A stretch of DNA of 64,000 nucleotides from Sphingomonas palmae (lineage in GTDB: Bacteria; Pseudomonadota; Alphaproteobacteria; Sphingomonadales; Sphingomonadaceae), in assembly GCF_900109565.1 (NCBI RefSeq), contig NZ_FNZZ01000002.1, forward strand, positions 310,001-374,000. Reading direction: 5' to 3'. Positions 28,973 to 38,728 of the stretch are shown here, in pieces (position 1 is the stretch's first letter; each line of letters begins with the position of its first letter). The notes beneath the pieces were generated by a model. It did no database searches. It was not told the DNA's origin and saw nothing but the letters and a program-made list of their open reading frames with translations. Position numbers and translations under genes: made by a program.

Positions 28973-29953
28973 CTATTGCGCGGCCGGCGTGGCTGTCGCA
29001 GCCGGCGCGGCGCCCTGCGTCGCGGCACGGTTGGCAGCCGCGGCATCGTCCGCGGCCGGCGACGCGAACGCTGGCGGCAGCGCGTTGCTGCGGCGCTGAC
29101 CGGCCGCACGCGCCGGCACCGCGCGCGACACGACCGGCGTCGACGCGCCCGCACTTGGTGTCGGCGATGGCGCCGCGCCCGTGGCACGCCCGGCCAGCGC
29201 GGTCGCACTGATGCCGATGTCCTTCAGCGGCCGGCTGCCGTCACCCAGCGGCGCGATCACGCGGTCGCCGACGGTGATCCGCAGCTTGTCGGGGCGCCCG
29301 ACGTTGATCTTGGGATCGTTCGCGTTCGCCGGCACCTCGAACCGCTCGCCCGGCTTCATCGTGCCGATAAACAGCGTCTTGTCGGCGGCATCGTAGACGC
29401 GCAGCCAGACATCGTCGGCGGCGGTCAGCACCACCGGACCGTTCGCGGCCGGTGTCGGCACCACCGTGGGTGCGGGCACCGCGGCGGTCACCTGCGCGTT
29501 GCCGATCGCCTCCGACCCGCTATCGCCGCCGCGAAACACGCCGGTCGCGAACCACAGCAGCGCCAGGATCAGCACCGCGAGCGCCAGACCCAGCGCGACG
29601 ATCACCACGGTGCGCGACGGCCCGCGCGCGGGATCGGCGATCTCCTGCACGTGATGGTGCTGGCGCTGCACCGCACCGGGTGCATTCATTTCCTCGCGTA
29701 TCTCGCGGCCGATCACGACCTGGTCCATCCCCACCGCGCGTGCGTACGCCTTGGCGAAGCCGACCGCGTAGGTCGACGAGGGCAGATCCTCCAGCCGGCC
29801 GTTCTCAATCGCTTCCAGGAACCGCTGCGTGACCCGCGTGCGCGTCGCGACCTCGGGCAGCGACAGTCCCTGTGCCTCGCGCGCGGCGCGCAGCCGCTGA
29901 CCGACCGTCGCCGGTTTCGCGCCCGCCATCTCGCCCAAGTCGCCGTCGCTCAT
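28973..29953 (-). CDS. RodZ-like helix-turn-helix membrane protein
   Basis: 326 residues. N-terminal Cro/XRE helix-turn-helix of the HTH_25 type (VGQRLRAAREAQGLSLPEVATRTRVTQRFLEAIENGRLEDLPSSTYAVGFAKAYAR, about 18-75), one transmembrane helix at about 114-138, and a DUF4115 beta domain (VWLRVYDAADKTLFIGTMKPGERFEVP..., about 180-245), ending in a 90-residue Ala/Pro/Thr-rich tail. This is the RodZ layout, which links MreB filaments to the membrane. Start set at the ATG with GGAG seven bases upstream; 24 codons of open frame lie before it. Confidence 0.88.
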   Translation of the reverse strand: MSDGDLGEMAGAKPATVGQRLRAAREAQGLSLPEVATRTRVTQRFLEAIENGRLEDLPSSTYAVGFAKAYARAVGMDQVVIGREIREEMNAPGAVQRQHHHVQEIADPARGPSRTVVIVALGLALAVLILALLWFATGVFRGGDSGSEAIGNAQVTAAVPAPTVVPTPAANGPVVLTAADDVWLRVYDAADKTLFIGTMKPGERFEVPANANDPKINVGRPDKLRITVGDRVIAPLGDGSRPLKDIGISATALAGRATGAAPSPTPSAGASTPVVSRAVPARAAGQRRSNALPPAFASPAADDAAAANRAATQGAAPAATATPAAQ

Positions 29954-30072
29954 CTTGTTCTCCAGCGCGCAGCCTTTCCCCGATCTGGGCCCCGATTGGC
30001 TGCAACCCGAACCTGCGTGTTTCAAACGGGCCGGTGAGTGTCAACCGGACCCGCGCGTCAGCGATCGCAGGA

Positions 30073-32343
30073 TCACGCCAATTCGACGCCTTCGCCCGTC
30101 GCCCACTCCGACAGTGCGCCGCGGAAGTCGCGCGGCGGCTGCGCCAGCAGCGCCGTCATCCGCTCGCCAAGGCGCGCGCGGTCGATCGAGCGGATCATCG
30201 CCTTGATCGGCCCGACCGCCGCCGGGGTGATCGACAGCCGCTCTATACCGAGCCCGATCAGCGCCATCGCCTCAAGCGGCCGCCCGCCCATTTCGCCGCA
30301 CACCGCGACCGGCACGCCGGCGGCACGCGCCTGATCGGACACCAGCTTGACGAACCGCAGGATCGAGGTCGACAACCAGTCGTAGCGTTCGGCCAGCTTC
30401 GGGTTGGCGCGATCGGCGGCGAACAGGAACTGCGTCAGGTCGTTGGTGCCGATCGACAGGAACTGCACGCGTGGCAGCAGCAGGTCGAGCTGATAGGCCA
30501 GACTCGGCACCTCCAGCATCGCGCCGTAGCGTATCTCATTCGGCAACCGCCGCCCGCGCGAGGCGATCCAATTGCGCTGCGCCTCGAACAAGGCCTTGGC
30601 CTCGTCGAATTCCCACGCCTCGCTCACCATCGGGAACATAACGTTGAGTGTCCGCCCCGCCGCCGCCTCCAAGAGCGCGCGCGCCTGCGCCTTCATCAAC
30701 CCGTCGCGTTCCAGCGCGAGCCTGAGCGCACGCCACCCCATCGCCGGGTTCTCCTCCTCCGCGTCGTCGGAGACGAGGTAGGGCAGCGCCTTGTCGCCGC
30801 CGATGTCGACGGTGCGGAACACGACCGGCCGGTCACCCGCCGCGTCGAGCACCTCGCGGTAGAGCCGCTGCTGACGCTCGCGCTGCGGCAGGGTGGCGGA
30901 TACGAGAAACTGGAATTCGGTGCGGAACAGCCCGATCCCGTCGGCACCCGTCACGTCGAGCGCCGCCACGTCGTCGCGCAGCCCCGCGTTGACCATGACG
31001 GTGATGCGGTGGCCGTCGCGCGTCTGCGGCGCCAGATCGCGCAGCGCGGCGTAGGCCGCCTTGCGCTTCTGCCGGAGCACCAGCTTGGCGTCGAACGCTT
31101 CCTCCATCGGCAGCGTCGGGCGCACCAGCACCGATCCTTCTGTCACGTCGAGCAGCAGCAGATCGCCTTCCGCGATCGTCCGCCGCACGTCGCGCACGCG
31201 CCCGAGAACCGGAACCCCCATCGCGCGCGCCACGATCGTGACGTGCGCGGTCAGCGACCCTTCCTCCAGGATTACGCCCTTCAACCGCCGGCGATCGTAT
31301 TCAAGCAGCTCCGCCGGACCCAGATTGCGCGCGATCAGGATCGTGTCCTGCCTGAGCCCCAGCTGCGCCGCCGTGCCCATCTGACCCGACACGATCCGCA
31401 GCAACCGGTTCGACAGGTCCTCCAGATCGTGCATCCGGTCGGCGAGCAAAGGATCGTCGATCTGCCGCATCCGCTGGCGCGTGCGCTGCTGGACCCGCTC
31501 GATTGCGGCCTCGGCGGTCAGTCCGCTGTCGATCGCCTCGTTGATCCGTCGTGCCCAGCCCTCGTCATAGGCGAACATCTTGTAGGTGGCGATCACCTCC
31601 TGATGCTCATCGCCGACGCCGAACTCGGCCTCGCGCGCAATGCGGTCGATCTGCTCGCGCATCTTGTCGAACGCAGCGTAGACGCGGTGGCGCTCGGCCT
31701 CGGTATCCTCCGCAACCGTATGCTCGATCGTGACACGCGGCTGGTGGAACACCGCATATCCCGCCGCCATCCCGTCGACCAATTTCTGCCCCGCGGTGCG
31801 GACGGTCGCGGTCGACTGCACGCGGTCCTTCGGCCCGCCCTGATCGATCAGCCCAGCGTTGGCGATCAGTTCCGAGAGCACCATCGCCACCGTCTGCAGC
31901 GCCTCGATCTCGATGTCGGCGTAACGGCGCGGATCGGCGTGCTGCACCGCCAGCACGCCGACCGAGCGCTCGCGCCGGACGATCGGCACGCCGGCGAAGC
32001 TGTGGTAACGATCCTCGCCCGTTTCGGGCTTGTACGCGAAGTCGGGGTGGCTCGCCGCCTCGTCGAGGTTGAGGATCTCGTTCTGCTCGGCGATGGTGCC
32101 GACCAGCCCTTCGCCCAGCGCCAGCTTGGTGACGTGCACCGCCTCCGGCGCGAGGCCCCGCGTCGCAAACAATTCGAGCACGCCCTCGCGCAGCAGGTAG
32201 ATCGAGCAGACCTCGCTATCGAGCGCCTCGCCAATGATCTCGACCACCTGGTTGAGCTTCGCCTGCGCCGGCGACCGCGCCGCCATCACGTCGTGCAGGC
32301 GGGTCAGGATTTCGCGGGCGGAGGCGGCAGCGGAGACAGGCAT
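30073..32343 (-). CDS. ptsP: Phosphoenolpyruvate-protein phosphotransferase PtsP (EI-Ntr)
   Basis: First enzyme of the nitrogen-related phosphotransferase system; autophosphorylates from PEP and passes phosphate to NPr. 756 residues: N-terminal GAF domain (about 10-165) that senses glutamine/2-oxoglutarate in enterics, EI N-terminal domain with the phospho-histidine in SLTAHVTIVARAMG (a variant of the usual GG-TSH-AIVAR), and the PEP-binding C-terminal barrel with GIGLFRTEF, and CGEMGGRPLEAMALIGLG. Stands alone here; no ptsO or ptsN gene nearby. Confidence 0.95.
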   Translation of the reverse strand: MPVSAAASAREILTRLHDVMAARSPAQAKLNQVVEIIGEALDSEVCSIYLLREGVLELFATRGLAPEAVHVTKLALGEGLVGTIAEQNEILNLDEAASHPDFAYKPETGEDRYHSFAGVPIVRRERSVGVLAVQHADPRRYADIEIEALQTVAMVLSELIANAGLIDQGGPKDRVQSTATVRTAGQKLVDGMAAGYAVFHQPRVTIEHTVAEDTEAERHRVYAAFDKMREQIDRIAREAEFGVGDEHQEVIATYKMFAYDEGWARRINEAIDSGLTAEAAIERVQQRTRQRMRQIDDPLLADRMHDLEDLSNRLLRIVSGQMGTAAQLGLRQDTILIARNLGPAELLEYDRRRLKGVILEEGSLTAHVTIVARAMGVPVLGRVRDVRRTIAEGDLLLLDVTEGSVLVRPTLPMEEAFDAKLVLRQKRKAAYAALRDLAPQTRDGHRITVMVNAGLRDDVAALDVTGADGIGLFRTEFQFLVSATLPQRERQQRLYREVLDAAGDRPVVFRTVDIGGDKALPYLVSDDAEEENPAMGWRALRLALERDGLMKAQARALLEAAAGRTLNVMFPMVSEAWEFDEAKALFEAQRNWIASRGRRLPNEIRYGAMLEVPSLAYQLDLLLPRVQFLSIGTNDLTQFLFAADRANPKLAERYDWLSTSILRFVKLVSDQARAAGVPVAVCGEMGGRPLEAMALIGLGIERLSITPAAVGPIKAMIRSIDRARLGERMTALLAQPPRDFRGALSEWATGEGVELA

Positions 32344-32423
32344 GGCCGGGAGGCTAACAGACGTGGGCCGAGGGTGCCACGCAACATATCGTTGGCGGCA
32401 CCGACACGATTGTTAGCACCGCG

Positions 32424-32753
32424 TCACGCTGCCTCGGCCTTGTTCGCCGGCTTCGGCTTCTTCGGCTTTGGCGCTTGCTTCGGCTTGTGGGCCGCCGGCT
32501 TCTTGCCCTTCTTCGGCTTCGACCGCTCTTCCATCAGGAACACGCCCGCCGCGAGTGCCAGCGCTGCCGCCCCGACACCCACCGCTGCGCCGATCGCCAG
32601 CGCGCGGGTGTGGTCGTCCTTCGCTTTCGCCTTGGCAGCAGGCGACGCAGGCTTGTCTGCCGGCTTCGTCCCGGTATGCGAGTGCGGCGGTTCCTGGATC
32701 GGATAGGGCGACTGGTTACCCTCCGGCACAGGCGGCGTGTGGGCGTGCGACAT
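32424..32753 (-). CDS. Hypothetical Lys/Pro/Ala-rich membrane protein
   Basis: 109 residues of unknown function: a hydrophilic His/Pro-rich N-terminus (MSHAHTPPVPEGN...), one transmembrane helix at about 50-72 (ALAIGAAVGVGAAALALAAGVFL) and a C-terminal tail of repeated K/P/A units (KPKKGKKPAAHKPKQAPKPKKPKPANK) that is disordered and strongly basic. The start is the ATG after CAAGGAGTTCTGC. Such tails may bind nucleic acid or cell-wall polymers, but this is only inference from composition. Confidence 0.6.
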   Translation of the reverse strand: MSHAHTPPVPEGNQSPYPIQEPPHSHTGTKPADKPASPAAKAKAKDDHTRALAIGAAVGVGAAALALAAGVFLMEERSKPKKGKKPAAHKPKQAPKPKKPKPANKAEAA

Positions 32754-32914
32754 GCAGAACTCCTTGGATTGCTGGAAAGCGCAACGCGACGGCGCCGCGT
32801 CTGCTCCCTCACGCGCACTCAGGTAAGACATGACCCACGTGCAAGACCACGTGTGCCGCCACCCGGTGCTCATCGGAACGAGGCTGTACAAACCTGAGCG
32901 ATCGTGGATGATGG

Positions 32915-32927
32915 CCGGATAATCCGG
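32915..32927. promoter_or_regulatory. 13-bp palindrome upstream of the 138-aa gene
   Basis: Perfect inverted repeat ccggat-a-atccgg, 13 bases before the start codon and just before the ribosome-binding site of the gene at 32941. It could be an operator or simply a small hairpin; no regulator gene is adjacent. Confidence 0.3.
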
Positions 32928-32940
32928 GGGAAGCAAAGTC

Positions 32941-33357
32941 ATGAAATGGATCATCGCCAGCGCCGTTCTGGTCACCGGCAGCACGACGCTCGCGCAGCAG
33001 AACACGCCCAGCTTCTGCGCGCGGCTCGCGCCGCAAATCGGCCTGCACGCGGCCAGTACGCCCGGCCTCTACGAAGGCCGGCTGATCTCGGGCCTGAAAG
33101 CCGCCTTTATCGGCGGATCGGCGTCGATCGCCTTCGGGGTGGAATCGGTCGGCGATGTCTCGCCCGGCGACGAGGCCGCGCTGCGCAAGGCATGCAGCGT
33201 GAAAAAGGCGGAGTATCGCTGCGTCGTCGATCGCCCGATGGTGCTGATGGTATCAAGCAGCAAGGGCGACGGTCGCGTCGAGGCACAAGCGGGCGAGAAG
33301 GCGCTGGTGACCACCAAGGGCATGCGGGTGCGCTGCGCCGACGGCGTCACCAGCTGA
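32941..33357 (+). CDS. Hypothetical secreted protein (138 aa)
   Basis: 138 residues with a signal peptide (MKWIIASAVLVTGSTTLAQ) and a mature part containing four cysteines (Cys26, a pair around 85-97 and one near the C-terminus), which may form disulfides in the periplasm. No family recognised. The ATG is preceded by GGGGGAAG. Good codon usage and a clean signal peptide support it as a real gene. It stands alone on the plus strand between two minus-strand blocks. Confidence 0.65.
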   Translation: MKWIIASAVLVTGSTTLAQQNTPSFCARLAPQIGLHAASTPGLYEGRLISGLKAAFIGGSASIAFGVESVGDVSPGDEAALRKACSVKKAEYRCVVDRPMVLMVSSSKGDGRVEAQAGEKALVTTKGMRVRCADGVTS

Positions 33358-33412
33358 GCCGGCGTTCGTTAGCTACGCATCGTTGATGCCGGGTGAGCGC
33401 TGATCTGACACC

Positions 33413-34441
33413 TTACCCCGCGTCGAACAATCCGTCTTGACTGCCCGCCGGCGGGTTGAGGCCTAGGTGCTTCCACCCGCCCGCGTTCAGCACCCGTCCG
33501 CGCGCGGTTCGGGCGACGAGGCCGAGCTGGATCAGATACGGCTCGATCACCTCCTCGATCGTGTCGCGCGGCTCGGACAGGCCGGCGGCGAGCGTTTCCA
33601 CCCCCACCGGCCCGCCGCGGTACACGTCCGCGATCATGTGCAGGTAGCGCCGGTCCATCGCGTCGAGCCCCAACTGGTCGACCTCCAACCGGTTGAGCGC
33701 GCGGTCGGCCGCGCCCGCGTCGACCACCGCCACGCCCGCCACGCTGGCGAAATCGCGCACCCGGCGCAGCAGCCGCCCCGCAATCCGCGGCGTCCCACGT
33801 GAGCGGCGCGCCACCTCGGCCGCGCCGTCCGACGCGATCGCCATGTCGAGCAACCCCGCCGCGCGCGTCACCACCCGCGTCAGTTCCTCGACCGAGTAGA
33901 ATTGCAACCGCAGCGGAATACCGAACCGATCGCGCAGCGGGGTCGTCAGCAACCCCTGCCGTGTCGTCGCGCCGACGAGCGTGAAGCGCGGCAGGTCGAT
34001 GCGCACGCTGCGCGCCGACGGCCCCTCGCCGATCATCAGGTCGAGCGCGCGGTCCTCCATCGCCGGGTAGAGCACCTCCTCGACCGCGGGCTGCAGGCGG
34101 TGGATCTCGTCGATGAACAGCACGTCGCCGTCCTCGAGATTTGTGAGCAGCGCCGCCAGATCGCCCGACTTGGCGATCACGGGGCCGGAGGTGGCGCGGA
34201 ACCCCACCCCCATCTCGCGCGCCACGATCTGCGCCAGCGTCGTCTTGCCCAGCCCCGGCGGCCCGAAGAACAGGACATGGTCGAGCGCGTCGCCGCGCCC
34301 GCGTGCCGCATCGATGAACACGCGCAGATTCTCGCGCGCAGCCTTCTGCCCGACGAAATCGTCGAGGCTGCGCGGGCGCAGTGCCGCATCGACGTCCTCG
34401 GGCCGCCGCGCGGGCGTGAGCAGGCGTTCGGTGTCGGTCAC
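33413..34441 (-). CDS. ruvB: Holliday junction branch migration DNA helicase RuvB
   Basis: Hexameric AAA+ motor that with RuvA drives branch migration of Holliday junctions. 342 residues: Walker [12 protein letters not shown] at about 59-69, Walker [12 protein letters not shown], sensor 1 GATTR, Arg finger region, and the C-terminal winged helix ([15 protein letters not shown]). The GTG start overlaps the stop of the HAD gene (GTGA). Last gene of the block yebC-ruvC-ruvA-HAD-ruvB. Confidence 0.98.
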   Translation of the reverse strand: MTDTERLLTPARRPEDVDAALRPRSLDDFVGQKAARENLRVFIDAARGRGDALDHVLFFGPPGLGKTTLAQIVAREMGVGFRATSGPVIAKSGDLAALLTNLEDGDVLFIDEIHRLQPAVEEVLYPAMEDRALDLMIGEGPSARSVRIDLPRFTLVGATTRQGLLTTPLRDRFGIPLRLQFYSVEELTRVVTRAAGLLDMAIASDGAAEVARRSRGTPRIAGRLLRRVRDFASVAGVAVVDAGAADRALNRLEVDQLGLDAMDRRYLHMIADVYRGGPVGVETLAAGLSEPRDTIEEVIEPYLIQLGLVARTARGRVLNAGGWKHLGLNPPAGSQDGLFDAG

Positions 34442-35160
34442 GTGCGGGCTTCCAGTTGAGCGGCGAGCGCGGTCAGGCTGTCCGCCTCATAGTCCCAGTC
34501 CTGCCGCTGATCGCGGTCGGGCGCGGGCGCGCCACCATATTCCATCGGCCGGTCGATGTACGCGGTCATCAACCCCGCCTCTCGCGCCGCCGCCAGGTCG
34601 CTGTGGTGCGCGGCGACGAGGCAGAACTCACCCGCCTCGACCCCGCTCGCCGCCGCGGTCGCGAGATACACCTCACGCGCCGGCTTGAACCCGCGCGCGT
34701 GCTCGGCTCCCAGGATCGCGTCCCACTCGAGTCCGGCGCGGCGCGAGAGCTCGATCATCAGCGACACATTGCCGTTCGACAGCGTGACGACCGGCGCCAG
34801 TGCGCGGAGCCGCGCAAGCCCCGCGGCTGAATCAGGCCAGGGATCGAGCCGATGCCACGCATGCGCCCAGTCCGTCACCAGCACCGGGTCGAGCGCGTCC
34901 GCGTCGACGCCGTGATGGCGCAGCAGGTCGACCAGCATCTCGCGGTGGAGCACGTCGAGAATGACGAACTCGCGACGCCCATCGCGCACGTTCGCCATCG
35001 CCGGCTGGTAGCGCTGGCGCCACACATCAGCGAAGCGCTCGGCATCGAGGTCGCCGCGGCCAATCGCAGCGAGAAAGCCCGCACTCTCGCGCGCGATGCT
35101 CGTGCGCCAGTCGACGACGGTGCCGAACACGTCGAAGCCGAAGGCCTTTGGTCGCTTCAT
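34438..35160 (-). CDS. Haloacid dehalogenase type II-like HAD hydrolase, inside the ruv operon
   Basis: 240 residues matching L-2-haloacid dehalogenases (type II): nucleophile Asp10 in [13 protein letters not shown], the RQRYQ segment near 48 (equivalent of the substrate-binding Arg41), motif [11 protein letters not shown], motif III Lys in GFKPAREVY, and an acidic motif IV in [16 protein letters not shown]. In true dehalogenases motif IV usually reads SSNAWD; here AAHHSD differs, as in many uncharacterised relatives, so dehalogenation is only one possibility. It overlaps both ruvA and ruvB by 4 bases, so it is surely co-translated with them. Confidence 0.88.
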   Translation of the reverse strand: MKRPKAFGFDVFGTVVDWRTSIARESAGFLAAIGRGDLDAERFADVWRQRYQPAMANVRDGRREFVILDVLHREMLVDLLRHHGVDADALDPVLVTDWAHAWHRLDPWPDSAAGLARLRALAPVVTLSNGNVSLMIELSRRAGLEWDAILGAEHARGFKPAREVYLATAAASGVEAGEFCLVAAHHSDLAAAREAGLMTAYIDRPMEYGGAPAPDRDQRQDWDYEADSLTALAAQLEART

Positions 35161-35753
35161 TTCGCCGCCTTCCTGAGCGCCAGCCGCACCAGCGCGTCGA
35201 GCGTCGCACTGTCGCCCAGTTCCTCCTCGGCCGCCGCCACTGCCGCACTCGCCTCGGCGGGGCGGAAGCCGAGATTGAGCAGCGCGGAGACCGCGTCCGC
35301 ACCCGCGCCGACCGGCACCACCTGCGCCGCCGCCGACGGGCCGATCGCGACCCCGCCGACCTTATCCTTCAACTCGCGCACGATCCGCTCGGCGAGCTTC
35401 GGCCCGACGCCGTTGGCGCGCGCGACTGTCGCCTTGTCCTGCGCCATCACCGCGCGGCTGATATCGTTGGGCTCGAGCGCCGACAGGATCGCCAGTGCGA
35501 CGCGCGCGCCGACTCCCTGCACGCCCGTCAGCAGCCGGAACCAGTCACGCTCGGCTGCGGTCGCGAAACCCACCAGCCGCAGGAAATCCTCGCCGACGAG
35601 CAAGTCGGTATGCAGCACGCACGCCTCGCCAACCGGCGCGAGCGCTGCAAGCGTCCGCGCCGATGCGCCGACGAGGTACCCGACGCCACCGACATCGATG
35701 ACGGCATGGTCGACGCCCGTAGATTCCAGCCGACCCTTAAGGTGCGCGATCAT
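35157..35753 (-). CDS. ruvA: Holliday junction branch migration protein RuvA
   Basis: Tetrameric junction-binding subunit of RuvAB. 198 residues: N-terminal OB fold ([28 protein letters not shown]), two helix-hairpin-helix motifs ([14 protein letters not shown] and [16 protein letters not shown]) around 75-130, and a C-terminal RuvB-binding domain (about 150-198, [15 protein letters not shown]). Its stop overlaps the HAD gene start (ATGA). About 100 bases separate it from ruvC. Confidence 0.97.
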   Translation of the reverse strand: MIAHLKGRLESTGVDHAVIDVGGVGYLVGASARTLAALAPVGEACVLHTDLLVGEDFLRLVGFATAAERDWFRLLTGVQGVGARVALAILSALEPNDISRAVMAQDKATVARANGVGPKLAERIVRELKDKVGGVAIGPSAAAQVVPVGAGADAVSALLNLGFRPAEASAAVAAAEEELGDSATLDALVRLALRKAAK

Positions 35754-35852
35754 CGAATGTGTGGCCCAAGGGAGGTCATGCAGCGGAACCTAACAGGAAC
35801 GGGGCGACAGCGGGAGGACAAATGTCGCCCGCTGCCCGACGCCTGGTGCTTG

Positions 35853-36371
35853 CTACGCCATGACCCGCGCGCGCCGCATCATCCCCTCCGCGCTCGCCAG
35901 ATGGTGCGCGTGCGTGATCGCGACCGCCAGCGCGTCGGCGGCATCGGGGCCCGACAGCTTCGCGCCCGGCAGCAGGTGGCCGAGCATCGCCTGAATCTGG
36001 CGCTTCTCCGCGCCGCCGGTGCCGACCACCGCCTTCTTGACCGCGCTGGGATGATATTCCCCGACGATCAGCCCCGAGGCAGCGGCGGCGAGCAGCACCG
36101 CGCCGCGCGCCTGCCCCAGTTTCAGCGTCGACTGCGCATTGCTGTTGCCCAGCACCTCCTCGACCGCCGAACTGTCGGGCTTCTCGGCGCGGATCACGTC
36201 GATCAGCGCGGAATGGAGGTTCCACAGCCGCCGGGCGAGCGGCATCGTCGTGTCGGTCTTGATCTGCCCGTTGGCGACGTGGGTCAGCCGGTTGCCTTCG
36301 GCACGGATCACGCCCCAGCCCGTGGTACCGAGCCCGGGGTCCATGCCGAGGATGATGAGGGGCTTGCTCAG
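35853..36371 (-). CDS. ruvC: Crossover junction endodeoxyribonuclease RuvC
   Basis: Resolves Holliday junctions; RNase H-fold dimer. The four acidic residues are in ILGMDPGLG (Asp11), AVEEVLGN, and [15 protein letters not shown]. No ATG or GTG starts at the family boundary. A CTG at 36371 overlaps the yebC stop (CTGA), has GGAG eight bases upstream and gives 172 residues, close to the 173 of E. coli. I therefore prefer this non-standard start; an in-frame GTG at 36416 would give 187 residues with a 49-base overlap, and the internal ATG would cut the first strand. Confidence 0.92.
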   Translation of the reverse strand: MSKPLIILGMDPGLGTTGWGVIRAEGNRLTHVANGQIKTDTTMPLARRLWNLHSALIDVIRAEKPDSSAVEEVLGNSNAQSTLKLGQARGAVLLAAAASGLIVGEYHPSAVKKAVVGTGGAEKRQIQAMLGHLLPGAKLSGPDAADALAVAITHAHHLASAEGMMRRARVMA

Positions 36372-37111
36372 CCCAATTTCTCCATCACGGCGTCGGACAC
36401 TTCGTAATTGCCCCACACCTGCTGCACGTCGTCGTCGTCGTCGAGCGTGTCGATCAGCTTGAACAGGGTAGCCGCATCGCCCTCACCGACCTCGACATTG
36501 GTCTGCGGCCGCCACGCGAGCTTCGCGCCGGTCGACTCGCCCAGCACCGGCTCCAGCGCCTTGGCAACTTCGTGCAGGTCGCCGACCGCGGTCCAGATCT
36601 CGTGCCCATCCTCGCCCGAGGTCACGTCCTCCGCGCCCGCTTCCAGCGCCGCCTCGAACACCTTATCCGCATCGCCCGCGCTCGCCGGATAGGTGATGAG
36701 GCCGACGCGGTCGAAGCCGTGGCTGACCGAGCCCGCAGTGCCCAGATTACCGCCGTTCTTCGACACCGCGGTGCGCACGTTGGTCGCGGTGCGATTGCGA
36801 TTGTCGGTCAGCGCCTCGATGATGAGGCTGACGCCGCCCGGACCGAAGCCTTCGTAGCGGATTTCCTCGTAGCTCTCGGTATCGCCCTTCGACGCCTTGT
36901 CGATCGAGCGCTGGATGTTGTCCTTGGGCATCGATTGCGCCTTGGCCGCAGCGATCGCGGCACGCAGGCGCGGGTTCATGTCAGGATCGGGCAGGCCCAT
37001 CTTCGCCGCCACGGTGATTTCGCGGGAAAGCTTGGAGAACATGCTGGAGCGCTTCTTATCCTGCGCGCCCTTGCGGTGCATGATGTTCTTGAACTTGGAA
37101 TGGCCTGCCAT
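36368..37111 (-). CDS. yebC: YebC/PmpR family transcriptional regulator / translation factor
   Basis: 247 residues, full-length YebC (TACO1 family). The start [39 protein letters not shown] and the central [26 protein letters not shown] are signature segments. Family members are DNA-binding regulators in some bacteria and ribosome-associated factors that relieve polyproline stalling in others. First gene upstream of ruvC, the classical arrangement; ruvC seems coupled to its stop codon. Confidence 0.97.
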   Translation of the reverse strand: MAGHSKFKNIMHRKGAQDKKRSSMFSKLSREITVAAKMGLPDPDMNPRLRAAIAAAKAQSMPKDNIQRSIDKASKGDTESYEEIRYEGFGPGGVSLIIEALTDNRNRTATNVRTAVSKNGGNLGTAGSVSHGFDRVGLITYPASAGDADKVFEAALEAGAEDVTSGEDGHEIWTAVGDLHEVAKALEPVLGESTGAKLAWRPQTNVEVGEGDAATLFKLIDTLDDDDDVQQVWGNYEVSDAVMEKLG

Positions 37112-37229
37112 CTGAACCCTGCAAACTAAAGCGTTGTCCGGTCCTTAGAGCGGCGCGCCTGTTCGCTCAACCATGCCCACCCGAGTCGCCGCCTTGCTCC
37201 CGCCCCGTCCTGCGGGCACAGGCGGCCAC

Positions 37230-38693
37230 ATGACGGTACGCGTGGACATGGGGCTCGACGAGCGTGGCTCGGCGGTCGCGATGGACCTTGAGGAATTGCT
37301 CGCCACCCGCCTGCTCGTGCAGGGTAATTCGGGGTCGGGAAAGTCGCACCTGCTGCGCCGATTGCTCGAACGCTCGGCCGGTCAGGTGCAGCAGGTCGTG
37401 ATCGATCCCGAGGGCGACTTCGTCACGCTGTCGGGTGCCTACGGCCACGTCGCGATCGAGGCGGCGGATTATTCGGTGCCCGAGATCGAGCGCTTCGCCG
37501 GCCGCCTGCGCGCGCACCGCACCTCCGTCGTGCTGAGCCTCGAGGGGCTGGAGGCCGAGGGTCAGATGCGCTGCGCCGCCGCGTTTCTGTCGGCCTTGTT
37601 CGACGCGCCGCGCGAGCATTGGTATCCCGCGCTCGTCGTGGTCGACGAAGCGCAATTGTTCGCGCCGACGACCGGCGGCGAGGTCGCGGAGGAGGTGCGC
37701 CGCGCATCGCTGTCGGCGATGACCAACCTCATGTGCCGCGGGCGCAAGCGCGGGCTCGCCGGCGTCATCGCGACGCAGCGGCTGGCGAAGCTCGCGAAGA
37801 ATGTCGCGGCGGAGGCGTCGAACTTCCTGATGGGGCGCACCTTCCTCGACATCGACATGGCGCGCGCCGCCGACCTGCTCGGCATGGAGCGGCGGCAGGC
37901 GGAGGCGATCCGCGACCTGCCGCGCGGCACCTTCATGGCGCTAGGCCCCGCGGTTTCGCGCCGCCCGGTCAGTGTGCGCATCGGCGAGGTCGAGACCTCC
38001 GCGCGCTCGTCGAGCCCGAAGCTCGTACCGCTGCCCGACGCGCGCCCGCTCGAACTCGCCGACCTGATCGTCGAGCCCGTGGTCGACGCGCCCGAACTGC
38101 CGATGGCGCACGTTCCGCGCCCGCGCCGCGTGCCCGCGACCGAGGTCGCCGCCGACCTGTCGCGCAGCCCCGCCGCCAGCGTCGCCGCGACCGCGCAGCC
38201 CGACCGCAGCGAGGATGAGGTCGAGGCGATCTACGCCGAGGCGTTGCGCGGCGTCGTCGCCGATCCGGAGGCGTTCGGGCGCCCGGCGTCTGTCCTGTTC
38301 CAGGATTTCCAGGTCCGCTGCCGCATGGCGGGCCTCGCGCGGCCGGCGATGGACCTGACCGCCTTTACCCGCCGGCTGAGTTGCGCACGCGCAGGCATCT
38401 TCGACGTGCGCGCGGAGGAATGGGCCGATGCGCTCCGCCTCGCCGACACGCTTCCGGAGGACATGATGGGCGCGTTCCTGCTCGTCGCCCGCGCCGCGCG
38501 CGAGGGCGAGCCGTGCCCGTCGGACGAGCAACTGGCGCACACCTATGGCACCAGCTCGCTCGGCCGCGTCCGCCGCCTGATCGGCTATATCGAGAGCCGC
38601 GAACTGTTCGTCAGCCGGGTCGACCTGTCTGGCAAGCGCTCAATCACCATCCCGCACCTCGGCTGGACCACCGCGGCGGCGGAGGCGGCGTAA
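37230..38693 (+). CDS. HerA-like ATPase / DUF87 ATP-binding protein
   Basis: 487 residues from the ATG reading MTVRVDMGLDERGSAVAMDLEELLATRLLVQG; an ATG 19 codons upstream is also possible. Walker A GNSGSGKSH near 32-40, Walker B ALVVVDEAQLF near 150, and a sensor region ATQRLAKLAKNVAAEASNFLMGRTFLD typical of HerA/FtsK-type P-loop proteins annotated as helicase HerA central domain. The C-terminal 200 residues contain a helical and probable winged-helix part (SSLGRVRRLIGYIESRELFVSRVD). No NurA nuclease gene is adjacent. The role is probably in DNA processing, but unknown. Confidence 0.85.
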   Translation: MTVRVDMGLDERGSAVAMDLEELLATRLLVQGNSGSGKSHLLRRLLERSAGQVQQVVIDPEGDFVTLSGAYGHVAIEAADYSVPEIERFAGRLRAHRTSVVLSLEGLEAEGQMRCAAAFLSALFDAPREHWYPALVVVDEAQLFAPTTGGEVAEEVRRASLSAMTNLMCRGRKRGLAGVIATQRLAKLAKNVAAEASNFLMGRTFLDIDMARAADLLGMERRQAEAIRDLPRGTFMALGPAVSRRPVSVRIGEVETSARSSSPKLVPLPDARPLELADLIVEPVVDAPELPMAHVPRPRRVPATEVAADLSRSPAASVAATAQPDRSEDEVEAIYAEALRGVVADPEAFGRPASVLFQDFQVRCRMAGLARPAMDLTAFTRRLSCARAGIFDVRAEEWADALRLADTLPEDMMGAFLLVARAAREGEPCPSDEQLAHTYGTSSLGRVRRLIGYIESRELFVSRVDLSGKRSITIPHLGWTTAAAEAA

Positions 38694-38728
38694 GGGAGCA
38701 GCACCGCGCTCCCGCGCGTTGTTGCCGA

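Noticed and set aside
28507..29208. Frames bridging the cpoB-like and rodZ-like genes on both strands
   Set aside because: Low-complexity Arg/Ala/Pro translations that merely mirror the Ala/Pro-rich linkers of the real genes.
29872..32706. 944-codon open frame opposite ptsP and part of rodZ
   Set aside because: Shadow of two genuine minus-strand genes; no start signal and no recognisable domain.
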